This document shows positions 1 to 7,431 of a stretch of DNA of 15,665 bases, piece by piece; the stretch's first letter is position 1; the number at the start of each line of letters is the position of its first letter. The stretch comes from Eimeria necatrix (lineage: Eukaryota; Apicomplexa; Conoidasida; Eucoccidiorida; Eimeriidae). The stretch is from the NCBI RefSeq assembly GCF_000499385.1, contig NW_013654732.1, forward strand, positions 1 to 15,665, in the 5' to 3' direction. The notes under the pieces are model-generated. The model was given only the letters and a program-made list of their open reading frames with translations, was not told the DNA's origin and did not search any database. Made by a program: the position numbers and the translations under genes.

Positions 1-450
1 AATGCCTCAATTTCTGCTGTTTTTTGTGAACAATACGGTTTGAGCAGCCTAGTCATGGAGGCCATCACAGAGCCATCAATAGTCTAGGTGCTTACGGCGC
101 TCCCGCCCATTGCAAGTGCATCGCTCTGATGTCATGTGTTCGTGGGAGTCTGCGCAAATGGGCGTCGATCCTGCTTTCTCGTTGAAAGGACCAGCAATGG
201 ATATCACGTTTTCCCTGGCTTGTGAACGACGACTTGGAGCCGTTGCGGCAGCACCAAGCAATTAGGTCGCCTGCAGCGGGGTTCCACATTTCTGCACGTG
301 CGTGCTGAGAGGCAGGTATCCCGTGTGCTGTTCAGATTGTATGTACATACGATTTCCGTCCCGTTGCTTTTCGTTGGCAACATCTCTTGGTGCAAAGCGT
401 TGCTGCTGGAATTTTTGCTGAGCTGGATTTGAGACTTCCTCCTAGGTAGG
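1..450. other. No supportable gene, left edge
   Basis: I see no convincing gene here. Short frames occur on both strands, none with repeat homologues in the window. A short ATG frame at position 2 begins with a hydrophobic stretch (MPQFLLFFVNTV) and then stops; it could be the tail end of something that is cut by the window edge or a chance frame. Confidence 0.4.
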
Positions 451-474
451 ACATGACATGGCTTATTTGGTAGA

Positions 475-482
475 CCTATAAT
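475..482 (+). promoter_or_regulatory. TATA-like element upstream of 528 frame
   Basis: The sequence TATAATTT lies about 50 bases before the ATG at 528. The spacing allows a short 5' leader. This is weak evidence alone, because A/T-rich stretches are common here. Confidence 0.2.
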
Positions 483-527
483 TTTTTGTCGTGTAAATTT
501 TCTGCATCATAAGCGTGTGCAATACTA

Positions 528-761
528 ATGCTGTTTCTGTTAATTATGGTGGTTAATAATTTGCTACAGCTTGTGAGCAAAGGATTCGAATGCTTTTTAT
601 GGTACAGCGTGGCTCTGTATGGGTGGACGCTGTTGTGGAAAAATGAAGAATGTATTAACAATGCGGACATCCTAAACAGGTGGTTTTGCCAAAAAATAGG
701 CCGTATGTTTTTTGCTCGATTTGACACTTGTAATGAGAACCGCATTGCTACTAAAGATTAA
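528..761 (+). CDS. Possible small secreted 4-cysteine protein
   Basis: This is a complete ATG-to-TAA frame of 77 codons with no need for introns. Residues 1-16 (MLFLLIMVVNNLLQLV) are strongly hydrophobic and look like a signal peptide, so export is inferred. The remainder has four cysteines with spacing C-x19-C-x10-C-x13-C, as in many small disulfide-stabilised secreted proteins, and a polar C-terminal end. A TATA-like element sits about 50 bases upstream. I do not recognise the family and found no second copy in the window. A chance frame of this length is possible; the combination of signal peptide, spaced cysteines and a true ATG makes this one of the better single-exon candidates. Confidence 0.35.
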   Translation: MLFLLIMVVNNLLQLVSKGFECFLWYSVALYGWTLLWKNEECINNADILNRWFCQKIGRMFFARFDTCNENRIATKD

Positions 762-948
762 GAATTCTCTGCAGCAAAGGTTGGAGCCCTTCGTGCTATT
801 GGTGTTTGAGCTGAGCGTATCCCTACACTTTAGTATTGTGTGTTTCTGTCAGGTTACGGATGTCAATTGTGACACAGACTGCATCGCACTTCGGTGGATT
901 TTAGCTCGCCTGTACATTTACGTTTTGCAGTTCACAGTGTGTAGCTAG

Positions 949-1018
949 TGTGTTTGTGTGTGTGTGTGTGCGTTTGCGTGTGCGTGTGCCTGTGCCTGTG
1001 CATTTGCGTGTGCGTGCT
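949..1018 (+). repeat. TG-rich microsatellite
   Basis: About 70 bases of TG dinucleotides with interspersed TGCG, TGCC and TTTGCG variants. The imperfect hexamer pattern TGCGTG/TGCCTG suggests an old array that has accumulated substitutions. The minus-strand frame across it, rich in His, Ala, Thr and Gln, is a by-product of the repeat and not a gene. Confidence 0.9.
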
Positions 1019-1440
1019 GAGTGGCCTGCCTTGGCTCGTGCTTTTGTTCTCCGGAACACAGAGATCTCTTCAGTGATAGAGGAGTGTAAATTTTATCTCG
1101 CTTTATTCTTGTGAATAGGCTTCTCTCCCCCAATGTTTTCATTGTTTCTTCTCAGCTGCTTTTGAGAAAAGGTGCTGTGGATGGGAGCAGCTTTCGTGGC
1201 TATCTTTTTTTAGCACTGAATCAACTTCCCTACGCTTGTGCGTGTCATTCGTATTTGCAGACATGCGTGTGCATATATAGTTGCTCTTTCCACTGGGACA
1301 TAACATGCCAAAGTTTGAATTAGACAGCCACGTGACTCAGAGAAAAACTGGTAATGGCTCCCCGACTCAAAGAGGCATAAATGAAAGGGTTCTCATCTTA
1401 GCGAAAAGAATCTGGCCGTTATTCAGGCAATTTCACTACA
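1019..1440. other. No supportable gene; short hydrophobic start
   Basis: No gene is supported. At 1133 an ATG begins a hydrophobic peptide (MFSLFLLSCF) that stops after 10 codons. An overlapping frame without ATG (1111-1323) contains several cysteines and could be an exon fragment, but has no homologue in the window. Confidence 0.3.
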
Positions 1441-1442
1441 TT

Positions 1443-1478
1443 GACAGAATTTTGCTCGACATAGACAGAATTTTGCTC
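1443..1478 (+). repeat. Short 21-bp tandem repeat
   Basis: A 15-base segment (GACAGAATTTTGCTC) occurs at 1443-1457 and again at 1464-1478, a 21-base period. The period preserves the reading frame (DRILLDI then DRILLLE) of an otherwise unremarkable open frame. Confidence 0.75.
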
Positions 1479-1859
1479 CTTGAAACTTATTTGGGAAGTG
1501 CCAAAGGCCGTGCTAAAGTAAAGCCGCAAAAAGCGCAGATCGACAGTTTCGTTGTAAGAGGTTCCTATTCATGACCGAACAAATTCTTCTGTAGACTATT
1601 GGTGCGCCACATTCAATTTGGCAATTCAAGCCCACAGCTTTTGCAGCGCCTGGGCTTCTTCATCGTAATGCTGATACGAAGCTTTCGACGAATTAAATTC
1701 GCTTCGCAGGCGTCTTGCACACCATGGAGATATAATTGGGTGCAGCGGTCAAGCATCAATTCGTGTCGTATTGCACAGTGACGGTGATTAGCGTCGCATG
1801 GCGCGTGCCAGCAAGTATTGGAGGACAGAATTTATGGGCACCCCAGTTGCACAACTGCG

Positions 1860-2088
1860 CATTGAGCTTGGCGCTTCTGATTTGCGTAGAGGTCCTGTGG
1901 CTGTGGAGTTTGTCTACATTGCCTGGCACAGCACCCTGTCGAGCATTTTTGATCGCGCGGGAATGTGTTGAGCCGCTTGAGCTCTGCAGACCTGCTGTGG
2001 TGTGAACGCGCGCTGCGGTTCGACGACTATATAACAGGCCGTTTTACACCATTATTGTTTCCCTCCTATGCTACTGTTTGGCTTACAG
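1860..2088 (+). repeat. Block X, copy 1
   Basis: This aligns with 5955-6183 at a constant offset of 4095 bases, without gaps from about 1865 to 2088 and with roughly 70 percent identity by eye. Landmarks kept in both copies are TGTCGAGCATT, CTTGAGCTCTG, ACGCGCGCTG, TATATAAC and a pyrimidine-rich end finishing in ACAG/GCAG. One frame also stays similar between copies (for example LLI, LW-x-W, CRA and LEL). That frame stops before the acceptor-like end, so the block may be exon plus intron, or the tail of one gene plus the promoter of the next. Confidence 0.8.
2028..2035 (+). promoter_or_regulatory. Conserved TATATAAC in block X copy 1
   Basis: TATATAAC is retained in both X copies, 50 bases before an acceptor-like CAG. 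It could be a TATA box or a branch-site region; the sequence alone does not decide. An ATG with a hydrophobic start (MLLFGL) lies about 35 bases downstream at 2068 in this copy only. Confidence 0.35.
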
Positions 2089-2344
2089 GACAGTGAATGG
2101 TTTTAAAAAGGGTAGGTGTAGGTGCCATTGCAATGACGTTTTCCTCGTTGATGGGCACGGTCTTATTCGCGTGCCTTTGCAACTCGATGCAAAGTATGCT
2201 GCCGTTTTTATGAGGCACCGTTTGGTCTGCTCCGCGTGCCCAAAGCCGTTTGCTGACCAACGCAACATCTACCTGCCGGCTGGCTCCGTCCGAGACTCTC
2301 CCTGTGTAGTGGAACTATGGTGCGTTTTGCATATTGACGACTGA
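2089..2344 (+). CDS. Cysteine-rich exon-like frame after block X, copy 1
   Basis: The frame is open from an acceptor-like CAG at 2086-2088, read in phase so that the first base completes an upstream codon, to a TGA at 2342-2344; about 84 residues. Its start carries closely spaced cysteines (GRCRCHC). Its end has the spacing C-x2-C-x21-C-x5-C, matched by C-x3-C-x21-C-x5-C in the equivalent frame after block X copy 2. The 65-bp duplicate lies inside it and adds 22 residues in frame, including VDGHGLIRVPL; without these, the flanking parts line up with the other copy. No start codon belongs to this frame, so it would need an upstream exon that I could not place. No family recognised. Confidence 0.35.
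2140..2204 (+). repeat. 65-bp perfect duplicate, copy 1
   Basis: This is identical at all 65 positions to 3159-3223, while surrounding sequence is unrelated. It contains two adjacent inverted repeats: GGCACG (2154-2159) with CGTGCC (2170-2175), and CTTTGCA (2175-2181) with TGCAAAG (2188-2194, six-base loop). GTTTT occurs at both edges (2138-2142 and 2204-2208), which could be a target-site duplication. It could be a tiny mobile or filler insertion, a structured RNA fragment, or organelle-derived DNA. Confidence 0.9.
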
Positions 2345-2602
2345 TACTGCGCAGGCCAGAGTATGACAGCAGTATTCGATTCCGTTCCATCAGTGCCCAG
2401 CTTACCAAGTTTTGTTTGCCATGCAACTGACCTGTGTCGCTTGGACTCGACCACGGTCCTCGCCCAACAAGTTGATGGAGAGATAATTGGACGCTTCACT
2501 GGACTGCAGATGACATGTTGGTTTGGTGCAATTGTGTTTGCAGAGCAAGGGTGTTCGTAGAAACATATGTAGAGAGGCTTGTGTGTAAAACGTGAGTGGC
2601 CG

Positions 2603-2767
2603 ATGCTGCACTTCTTTACAGGCAAAATGTGTACGGCGTTTTGTTTCGATATCACCTGTTTTGTGCATTCTTTTCGATATACACTACAGGCTGTACGTAA
2701 TCCAGGCCACTTCAAGTGTAATGCTGGCCTGGCCGTTGCAGCTCTGTCCAAGGTGAACTGTAGGTAG
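2603..2767 (+). CDS. Possible 54-residue cysteine-containing frame
   Basis: An ATG-to-TAG frame with five cysteines (residues 10, 14, 19, 38 and 53), starting MLHFFTGKMCTAFCF. A CTTTACAG just after the ATG resembles a splice acceptor, so it may instead be an internal exon. The segment GGCAAAATGTG resembles GGCAAATGCGG at 14576, where block Y copy 2 starts. Weak: cysteine codons are frequent on this T/G-rich strand. Confidence 0.15.
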   Translation: MLHFFTGKMCTAFCFDITCFVHSFRYTLQAVRNPGHFKCNAGLAVAALSKVNCR

Positions 2768-2857
2768 TGGGTAGCGTAATTGTTAGCCGGCAACCCTGTG
2801 TGAGAAGAAGGCCGGCTAATCACACTCTTATCTGTACATGGTGGGCTTTGCTGCTTA

Positions 2858-2950
2858 TGCTCAACCTTTTCGCCGTGGCGTCAGCAAGAGCAATCGTTTC
2901 CGAGGACGGCAGCAAATTGCGATTGGCACGCCAGTTGATGTGGGAGCCTT
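2858..2950 (+). pseudogene. Leader-like frame with AVASARAIVS motif
   Basis: The frame encodes MLNLFAVASARAIVSEDG, a hydrophobic segment followed by AxA-type residues typical of a signal peptidase site, then stops after 31 codons. A related stretch at 5268-5320 encodes YYSAVATRRAIVS, preceded in a different frame by a hydrophobic MNCVVWHLLL. The two copies are clearly related in DNA, but copy 2 appears to have lost frame. These may be decayed first exons. Confidence 0.25.
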
Positions 2951-2964
2951 AAATAATATTTTTC

Positions 2965-3050
2965 AGGGAGCAAGTTTCTTCGAATATTCCATGCTGAGAG
3001 GCGTCTGCCTAGACGGCGTGGCATGGATGTTCCATTCCTTTGTTCCTTGA
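2965..3050 (+). pseudogene. Block L1, copy 1 (truncated)
   Basis: The frame encodes FFEYSMLRGVCLDGVAW and stops shortly after at 3050. It matches RFPEYTTLRVVCAYGVAV in the frame at 5099-5323 and, less closely, TLRGLRVKGVAPVF in the frame at 7432-7623. The early stop compared with the other two copies suggests a truncated or decayed copy, or an exon end. Confidence 0.4.
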
Positions 3051-3070
3051 AGGCGCAATTGTTCGCCTAT

Positions 3071-3158
3071 CTGCCTGAGAACCTATGCAGGATAGCAAGC
3101 TCATGAAATGCCCATCAACTCTTGCTGGCGTCAATGCATTTCGCTGTTTAGTCCAATC
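3071..3158 (+). repeat. Block L2, copy 1, with interrupted frame
   Basis: This matches 5612-5699 (for example ACCTATGCAGGATA and AATGCC-ATCAA). An ATG at 3108 begins MPINSCWRQCISLFSPI, which corresponds residue by residue to MPINSYWCDSILLLNPI at 5649. In this copy the homology and the frame end where the 65-bp duplicate begins: a TGA at 3168 lies inside the insert. Confidence 0.7.
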
Positions 3159-3223
3159 TTTCCTCGTTGATGGGCACGGTCTTATTCGCGTGCCTTTGCA
3201 ACTCGATGCAAAGTATGCTGCCG
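3159..3223 (+). repeat. 65-bp perfect duplicate, copy 2
   Basis: Identical to 2140-2204. Here it interrupts block L2: the sequence to its left aligns with 5612-5699, and the sequence to its right (CACGCATTGGGAAGTA) can be aligned with CACGATGCTGAGAAGTA in the uninterrupted copy. No flanking direct repeat is visible at this site. Confidence 0.9.
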
Positions 3224-3361
3224 ATGTCGCCAAGTTATCGCACGCATTGGGAAGTAATAACGTCTGCACTTAGAGCTCAATTGTCGATGGAGGCTGCCGG
3301 AAGCTGGTGGAGTGTGTTAAGTAGCATTGCCGCTTTACTTGCGGGTCACAAAAATTGCTAG
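3170..3361 (+). CDS. Possible small secreted frame starting in the 65-bp duplicate
   Basis: An ATG-to-TAG frame of 63 codons. Residues 1-18 (MGTVLFACLCNSMQSMLP) come entirely from the 65-bp duplicate and resemble a short signal peptide. The rest contains few cysteines and a second hydrophobic stretch near the end. In copy 1 the same frame stops almost immediately after the duplicate. A conserved leader before a variable mature part is one reading; an accidental frame is at least as likely. Confidence 0.2.
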   Translation: MGTVLFACLCNSMQSMLPMSPSYRTHWEVITSALRAQLSMEAAGSWWSVLSSIAALLAGHKNC

Positions 3362-3378
3362 CTTGTTTGAGACGTGCA

Positions 3379-3580
3379 GTTTTGTTCGTTGCTGAGAACG
3401 GTCGGCGCTCTCAATGGCATGCGTTTTTGCGCATGCGAATGGTTGCAAACTAAGCTGCCTCCCCTTGCTACGTCGTATAAGCCGATCCCTATTTGCTGTT
3501 ACGTCCCCGCGTTACAACTCGGAATCGCCGTAGAGCTGACACCACGCCAACAGGTTACTCAGCTGCCTGGCGCGAGCTGA
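3379..3580 (+). CDS. Exon-like frame with LNGMRFCAC motif
   Basis: Open from an acceptor-like GACGTGCAG to a TGA at 3580, about 66 residues. It contains LNGMRFCACEWLQ followed by a CC pair (PICCYV). Similar short motifs, of the form G-x-M-R-x-C or N-G-x-x-C, occur in the frames at 10219 (PSGEMRCFYK), 11486 (ANGECCRY), 12236 (FNGRCVTC) and 5318 (FKGRCMPWC). This hints at a shared exon type but could be convergence from biased composition. Confidence 0.25.
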
Positions 3581-3599
3581 AATCAGGGTCGCAGAGACT

Positions 3600-4940
3600 C
3601 CGTGAGCACCATGACGGTGAGGAGGACTCGTGCGACGCGTTTGTGTTCTGCTTCCCAGATCACCTATACGATTCTCCATATGCATGTAGAGTCTGAGACT
3701 AAACAGAAGATTTTGGATCGGATACCCACTACGCATGCATTTAATCCTTTCAAGATGAGCATGCAGACATAGTGTCATGTGCACGCTAAAGAGGCACGAA
3801 ATTAAGTATTTACTCGGCCGCCTGACAATAGTAGATGAAATGTTCCACTGTAGTTCTTGGAAGCAACATTCCTGCGCGAGCTGCTTCGCAGTTTTGTTGT
3901 CGACAGAGCAGTTTGGCGGATCGGGCATATTGCCCAAGTCGCACAGCGCTTGAACAAGACATTAATCAGCAATGAAGGCACGGATCTGCGGTGAACCGTT
4001 GGGCGCTACACGCATCCCGGTTAGTTTCAAGAAAAAACAAAATCACGTGGGAAAGGGTGCGGAAAGCATCCCCAGCACGCTGCATTTTACATATGCTTGC
4101 GTACGATGGCAACGTGAGTCGTAGGCATCCCCAGGACTAGCACATGAGGTTGTGAAATGGCTGCAGAACGTACGCAATTTGTCGGTTGGCAACGCACCGG
4201 GATGTTTTTCAGGTTTGACAAGTGGAATTGTGCCCGAAGCCATATCCTCTTTATTCGACTGAATAAAACGAAAAATAACTAGCTTGTTTCTTTGGATCTA
4301 GAGGAAACAAAAATGTCCTTCAGGGCAAATGGTAGTTTTCAGGCAAGCGGTGCATTGCTCAGAAATGTTTCTTTGCAGGCCTCTTGCTTATACTGTAGAG
4401 TGTAGTGCGCTTTCTTCATTAAAAGCAACTTCTAGTCGCCCTCTACCGTGCGTTTAAGCTTCGGCATTACAGCGAAAGATCTTCGAGCCCGTTGTCTATA
4501 TACCTGAAAGGCGAAGGCCGCTTCATTCAGCCGATCTTATTCTTGCTGACCTCTTGACGGCGTGCGTATGCTGAAAATATCAAAACACACTTGCATATCG
4601 TGATTATAATTAAGTGATCACAGAATCGCGATTTTTAATTGTAGAATTTCGCTTCTTACCAACTATTTTGCGCGAAATAACATCCAGCTAAGCTTATACT
4701 GGCTGTTCACAGACGAGATGCGTTCTTCGAGTTGTACCTATATCCCCTGATGCCCCAGCGCTCTGTTTTTTATGACGGGGTAACTGGCTGCTACGTACAC
4801 CTATGTTCTGCTGACATCAACAGGGCAGGATGCTGATTCGTGCCTCTTCTAGATGCTCAGTGGTGTTTTGTCAAAGACGAAGCGAAATTTGTAGTTGAGC
4901 TGACCGCTGCGTAGCACAAGTATCCGACTACATTGAATAA
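3600..4940. other. Nearly empty stretch
   Basis: No repeat block and no convincing gene. Base composition is less T/G-skewed than elsewhere. A 141-codon minus-strand frame (3937 to 3512) and a 50-codon plus frame at 3972 (MKARICGEPL...) are present but have no supporting signals. CTTTGCAGGCC at 4371 resembles the acceptor-like end of block X. Confidence 0.5.
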
Positions 4941-5098
4941 GATGTCAGCTCGCCGGGCGCTTTCTGGCTACTCCCAAATGAGCTGTGCCGCTTGAGCTTT
5001 GCCAATTTACTGTGATGACGAGGCAAGCGGCTGTTGCTCCCAGAGCTCGGTGCGCGCTGTGCCTAACGTCAGTCGAATTTGCTCCCAGTGCGTGATTA

Positions 5099-5323
5099 AT
5101 GCAATTCTGTTTAAAGAGCGTAAGATTCCCTGAATACACAACATTGCGAGTTGTTTGTGCATATGGTGTGGCAGTGATGCTTGACTTCTTGATACCGAAA
5201 GTCTCATCGCAAATACTGGATGAAAACTGCGGTATTCGTAAGACATTGCTTGCACAGATGAACTGCGTTGTTTGGCATTTATTACTCTGCTGTGGCGACG
5301 AGGCGCGCGATTGTTTCGTTTAA
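5099..5323 (+). CDS. Block L1 frame, copy 2
   Basis: An ATG-to-TAA frame of 74 codons with seven cysteines. Its first half contains FPEYTTLRVVCAYGVAV and corresponds to copy 1 at 2965 and copy 3 at 7432. Copies 2 and 3 share the start (MQ), TLR, GVA and C-x-IR, in the same order and frame over about 50 residues. It is not obviously secreted, although residues 14-32 are fairly hydrophobic. Repeated conservation in one frame is the main argument that it is, or was, coding. No family recognised. Confidence 0.35.
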   Translation: MQFCLKSVRFPEYTTLRVVCAYGVAVMLDFLIPKVSSQILDENCGIRKTLLAQMNCVVWHLLLCCGDEARDCFV

Positions 5324-5611
5324 GGGTAGGTGCATGCCGTGGTGTACGACAGTTGATGTAGATGTCGATGCTTGTCCTTGCATTCTACATGTATGGCAGA
5401 CTGTGAGGGCACCAGGGCGTTGTTTAGCGCAAGGCAAAGCTGCTTCTCGTTCTGATCAAGGCGCTCTGAGCAAGCTGTGACTTATAAAGCGTGAAACATC
5501 ATTTTTCAGATGTGAATGCTGCGTTGGTGTCGGACTGCGCAGCGTAAAAGGAGTGCCGGCAAAACATATTCTGACTGCTCACAGTGAAATGTGCCGCGCG
5601 GCTCTCTCCTA

Positions 5612-5699
5612 CCTGCCCGAGTACCTATGCAGGATAATAACCTCGTAAATGCCTATCAATTCTTACTGGTGTGACAGTATTTTGTTGCTTAATCCAATC
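5612..5699 (+). repeat. Block L2, copy 2 (uninterrupted)
   Basis: Counterpart of 3071-3158 at an offset of about 2541 bases. It lacks the 65-bp duplicate and so represents the probable pre-insertion state. Confidence 0.7.
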
Positions 5700-5840
5700 G
5701 TCCACGCAGAATATAAGCGTTCCTGCGCCACGATGCTGAGAAGTATTTTGGTACATAGCGCGAAACTCTTGTTCGACTCGTTGACAGTGAAAATACCTCA
5801 CGCGTTTGCCAAGATGCTACATGTAATGTGCAATATTTGA
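5649..5840 (+). CDS. Block L2 frame, intact copy
   Basis: An ATG-to-TGA frame of 63 codons beginning MPINSYWCDSILLLNPIVHA, with a hydrophobic segment at residues 9-20 that could act as a signal peptide ending at HA. There are three cysteines (8, 26, 61). The first 17 residues match the interrupted frame at 3108. That both copies retain ATG and frame up to the insertion argues for a real start. Confidence 0.3.
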   Translation: MPINSYWCDSILLLNPIVHAEYKRSCATMLRSILVHSAKLLFDSLTVKIPHAFAKMLHVMCNI

Positions 5841-5954
5841 TGAAGCCCTGCTTTGTCTGCAGGCCGTGAGTAGCAGAGGTTGCTTAGCCTTACGCCAAGC
5901 TAGTTCTTGCCAGCATAGACAAGGTGGCGCTCAGGTACTGTACAGTTAAATTTT

Positions 5955-6183
5955 GCAGTGCGCTGGAGCTTCTGATTCGCGCACAGGCACTGTGGCAATG
6001 GCACGTGTCGGCATTGCTTGAGGGAGCAGCGTGTCGAGCATTGTTGGTCGCGTGGAAGTGTGATGGGCAGCTTGAGCTCTGGAGGCTTGCTGTAGGGCAG
6101 ACGCGCGCTGCCGTTCAATGATTATATAACCGACCCTTGTAAGCAATCGTTTGTTTGCTTATTCAAACGTTTTTGCTTTGCAG
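5955..6183 (+). repeat. Block X, copy 2
   Basis: Counterpart of 1860-2088, offset 4095. Upstream the two copies diverge through an extra 70-80 bases in copy 1. The aligned frame reads CSALELLIRAQALWQW here against CALSLALLICVEVLWLW in copy 1. Confidence 0.8.
6123..6130 (+). promoter_or_regulatory. Conserved TATATAAC in block X copy 2
   Basis: Same element and same 50-base distance to the acceptor-like CAG as at 2028-2035; see there for the two interpretations. Confidence 0.35.
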
Positions 6184-6415
6184 GCCGTGCCGAGTCGGCA
6201 TCTGCGCTGCAGCGCAGCAGGCGAGTTTGAGGTATACGTACTCCTCAAAAGTTCAGCGAGGCGAAGGCACTTGTTTCGGGTGTAGGCGAATTATGCGGCG
6301 TTCTTGTTATCCCATTTGTTCTATTAAGCATATGCAGAGCAGAGTGCTCACTATTGTAACTCATGCCGCGTCCCTACTCCGCTGTCGGAGATCACCCGTG
6401 TGCGGTGCAAAGTAG
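6184..6415 (+). CDS. Cysteine-rich exon-like frame after block X, copy 2
   Basis: Open from the acceptor-like CAG at 6181-6183, in the same phase as the frame at 2089, to TAG at 6415; about 76 residues with nine cysteines (PCRVGIC, GTCFGC, SCYPIC, RC and VC). The last four have spacing C-x3-C-x21-C-x5-C, essentially that of copy 1. The frame extends a few codons upstream of the CAG through a hydrophobic stretch (LLIQTFLLC) but finds no ATG there. It is either a downstream exon or a gene that has lost its start. The same spacing in two diverged copies is the best support. Confidence 0.35.
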
Positions 6416-6594
6416 GGTCTGATGTGCTGCTTGCGATGTACTCGTTTGCTTTGGCGCCCACGTGCACAATGCCTTCACAGAGAGCTGCCTGATTTTTGTT
6501 TTACTCCCGTCCACCTGGGTGTTCGAGACAACTTTTCTGGCAGCTCGTGCGTGGTCCTGAATCCAAAATGAGAAACATCACATAGCTTGGCAGT

Positions 6595-6815
6595 GCTGTC
6601 ACTCGTCGAAATTCGCAATGTTTCGCTTGTTTCATCGAGATGCCAGATGAAATGCGGTTTTCGTGTGAAGCGATGTTCGCTCTGCAGACCGTGCGTTTCG
6701 CAGGTTATTGACTAGTGTAAAGCGTACGTGTCCCGTGCTGTTCTTCAAGATCAGCCGCGAGCGCTGGTGAAGCACGTTTTATTGGCGATTTTCGCCAAGT
6801 TGACCACAGTGCAGC
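6595..6815 (+). repeat. Fragment of block W, rearranged
   Basis: CGTCGAAATTCGCAATGTTTCG (6606-6627) resembles the tail part of block W (13580, 15480). CTCTGCAGACCGTGCG at 6679 and GACCACAGTGCAGCATTG near 6802 resemble its head part (13173 and about 13302). Tail precedes head here, as expected at a junction between two tandem units. The frame conserved in the other copies has a TGA here. Confidence 0.45.
6782..6798 (+). repeat. Perfect short hairpin
   Basis: TTGGCGA, a three-base loop TTT, then TCGCCAA. It lies inside the W fragment, but the equivalent place in the other W copies lacks it. Confidence 0.6.
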
Positions 6816-6829
6816 ATTGACATATGACT

Positions 6830-7370
6830 GCGTTTATGGAATAGCAGTCGACTAAGCCTATTATAATTGCCACAAAGCCAAGCTGTGCCACTCAAGGTCT
6901 ACTAGTTTGCTGCGCTGCCGCAGCGAACAACCGTTTCATGTGGAGATAGCTGGCATTTTGCGGGCGAGTGATTATGTTTATTAATGTTATTAATTTTAGA
7001 CCGTGTGTGATTCCGAATGCTTACAGTGTGGCGCTACAATAATATTCCCTCTGTTATGGCAGTGCAAAGGAGCCTGCAACGCCAGATACTGTCTCCTGTT
7101 GTAATGAGGCGCCGCTTATCCTGAAGACCCTACACGGGGAAGACTATTAATCAGCGTAGCTCTCATTGGCCTTTTGTTGATAGTTTGGAACCTATTTGAG
7201 TGTCTACTTCTCGCAGAAGATGCTAGAATATTGATAAATGTGTCTGCGTTGATCACACTAAAGCACATGTGTCGAGCCGCCTAAGCAAATTTTGATTGCC
7301 AGACGTGTGAGCTACGTCGCGTCAACGGTGCTACTCCGATGGACCGCTCATGCGCGAAATGATTTTCTGG
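6830..7370. other. No supportable gene
   Basis: A short stretch near 6886 (CTGTGCCACTCAAG) resembles the CTGTGCCGCTTGAG of block X and 4981; TTTTAGACCGTGTG near 6996 resembles its end. Otherwise I see nothing. Confidence 0.5.
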
Positions 7371-7431
7371 GAAAGTGACAGATTTTTGTTCTGCCTGCCA
7401 GTTGACGGCGTTGTTTGACGCAACGTTTTGT

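Noticed and set aside
945..1142. Minus-strand frame rich in His, Ala, Gln and Thr.
   Set aside because: Its composition comes directly from the TG microsatellite at 949-1018.
2269..2823. Longest open frame in the window: 184 codons on the minus strand.
   Set aside because: It overlaps plus-strand frames with cross-copy support, has no repeat homologue, domain or leader, and a frame this long is not surprising by chance over 31 kb of two-strand sequence at this composition.
3512..3937. Minus-strand frame of 141 codons with several cysteines.
   Set aside because: No homologue, signal peptide or splice signals; its length is near chance expectation. It remains possible but I cannot support it.
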